Positions 4,597 to 5,473 of a stretch of 5,473 bases of DNA are shown here, piece by piece (the first letter of the stretch is position 1; each line of letters begins with the position of its first letter). The position numbers and the translations under genes were made by a program. Source of the stretch: Opitutaceae bacterium (GTDB taxonomy: Bacteria; Verrucomicrobiota; Verrucomicrobiia; Opitutales; Opitutaceae); the NCBI GenBank assembly GCA_031282705.1, contig JAITDF010000090.1:1-5473 (forward strand), given 5' to 3'. The notes under the pieces were generated by a model. That model saw nothing but the letters and a program-made list of their open reading frames with translations. It was not told the origin of the DNA and did not search any database.

Positions 4597-5473
4597 CATG
4601 GTATTTTTTCGATGGTGCGGGACTCGTTCGGGCGGAGCGTGATTCCGGTAGCGGTTTCGCCGTGGCGGAGGGTGGTGGTGATGCCGGCGGGGGTGGGGTT
4701 GCGGAGGGTGGCGGAGGCGAGTTTTCCGGAGCGCCAGACGAGGTCCACTTCGAGGCCGCCGCGGGCGCGGAGGCCGCGCACGCCGCCGTTTTGCCACGCG
4801 GCGGGGAGCGCGGGGAGGAGGTGCACCCCGCCGTTGTGCGACTGGAGGAGCATTTCGGCGATGCCGGCGGTGAAGCCGAAGTTGCCGTCAATCTGGAAGG
4901 GCGGGTGCGCGTCGAGGAGGTTGGGATAGACGCCGCCGCCCCGGTTCATGTTCATGCCGGCGCGCACGGGGACGGGGCGGAGGAGCTGGCGGGCGAGGAG
5001 CCAGGCGCGGTCGCCATCGAGCAGGCGCGCCCAGAAGTTGATTTTCCAGGCGAGCGACCAGCCGGTGCCTTCGTCGCCGCGCAGTTCGAGGGCGCGGCGG
5101 GCGGCGGCGAAAAACTCCGGCGCGGCGGGCGTGATGCGGCGTCCGGGGTGGAGCGCGAAGAGGTGCGAGGCGTGGCGGTGGTGGACGTCGGCCTCGGCGA
5201 AGTCCTCGAACCATTCCTGGAGCTGCCCGCGCGCGCCGATTTTGAGGGGGAAGAGGCGTTCGCGGGCGGCGGTGATTTGGCGGACAAGGGCGGCGTCGGC
5301 GGGGGAAAAGGCTGAAGACTGAGGGCCGGGGGCCGGGATGGCGGCGGTGGCGGCGCCGGCGGCGGAGGAGGGTGAAAGCGGGGGGGCGCCGCTTCCACTT
5401 TGGGCGGCGCCGACGGCGGCGAGGATGCGGGCGGCTTGCTCGCAGTCGGCGAAGAGTTCCCAGATGATGGACA
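4596..5473 (-). CDS. GH95 glycoside hydrolase (alpha-L-fucosidase family), C-terminal part
   Basis: The frame is open from 5471 to the stop at 4596-4598 (291 residues) and its N-terminal part lies beyond the right edge. GH95 enzymes hydrolyse terminal alpha-1,2-linked fucose (some members act on L-galactose) with inversion. Visible family blocks, numbered from the first whole codon, are IIWELF (2-7), LQEWFEDFAEADVHHRHASHL (starting at 84), GTGWSLAWKINFWARL (135-150), and PNLLDAHPPFQIDGNFG (183-199), then LLPALPAAW and RGLRARGGLEVDLVW in the beta-rich C-terminal domain. Asp 195 in FQIDGNF probably matches the catalytic-site Asp 766 of Bifidobacterium AfcA, and Glu 5 may match its general acid Glu 566: their spacing here is 190 against 200, which is consistent but not proof. 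An Ala/Pro/Ser-rich loop lies at about 22-54. Any signal peptide would be outside the window. Fucose-bearing glycan breakdown is the likely role. Confidence 0.92.
   Translation of the reverse strand, partial: SIIWELFADCEQAARILAAVGAAQSGSGAPPLSPSSAAGAATAAIPAPGPQSSAFSPADAALVRQITAARERLFPLKIGARGQLQEWFEDFAEADVHHRHASHLFALHPGRRITPAAPEFFAAARRALELRGDEGTGWSLAWKINFWARLLDGDRAWLLARQLLRPVPVRAGMNMNRGGGVYPNLLDAHPPFQIDGNFGFTAGIAEMLLQSHNGGVHLLPALPAAWQNGGVRGLRARGGLEVDLVWRSGKLASATLRNPTPAGITTTLRHGETATGITLRPNESRTIEKIP

Noticed and set aside
4596..4967. A separate 123-codon gene starting at GTG 4967
   Set aside because: The same frame stays open to the right edge and the upstream translation carries GH95 motifs, so this is only the tail of the larger gene.
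4572..5315. A 247-codon plus-strand frame opposite the GH95 gene
   Set aside because: It is Gly/Ala/Glu-rich and antisense to clear GH95 catalytic-domain blocks.

Overview
The window is very GC-rich chromosomal DNA (third codon positions almost all G or C). It carries two complete recognisable genes, one complete small gene, one gene cut by the right edge, and a structured gene-poor spacer. The gene content (RlmI-type rRNA methyltransferase, long SppA protease, YezD/DUF2292 protein, GH95 fucosidase) together with scattered palindromes around the core TTGGAAGTCTGCGG suggests a polysaccharide-degrading Verrucomicrobiota bacterium, perhaps Opitutaceae. This placement is inference from protein style and repeats; no taxonomic marker is present.

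Layout. Positions 1-131 are a leader with a perfect 7-bp dyad and two smaller hairpins. Positions 132-1664 (+) encode an RlmI/COG1092-type 23S rRNA cytosine methyltransferase whose conserved body is interrupted by about 108 residues of Ala/Gly-rich low-complexity sequence. A 65-bp convergent gap follows. Positions 1730-3607 (-) encode a full-length tandem-domain signal peptide peptidase SppA with both catalytic residues in place. Positions 3608-4282 hold no convincing gene but several palindromes, including a 93-bp REPIN-like nested dyad and two more copies of its core. Positions 4283-4504 (-) encode a YezD-type protein behind an AT-rich 91-bp promoter-like leader. Positions 4596-5473 (-) are the C-terminal 291 residues of a GH95 glycoside hydrolase (1,2-alpha-L-fucosidase family) that continues beyond the right edge.

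The genes do not form an obvious pathway: they cover ribosome modification, membrane protein turnover, a small protein of unknown role and fucose release from glycans. GH95 and yezD lie in tandem on the minus strand, but the AT-rich gap between them contains a possible promoter, so yezD may be separately transcribed. I do not see a new defence system, CRISPR array, mobile-element gene or RNA gene. The least ordinary signals are the repeat-expanded insert in the methyltransferase, similar Ala/Pro/Gly-rich loops in two neighbouring proteins, and the palindrome cluster between sppA and yezD.
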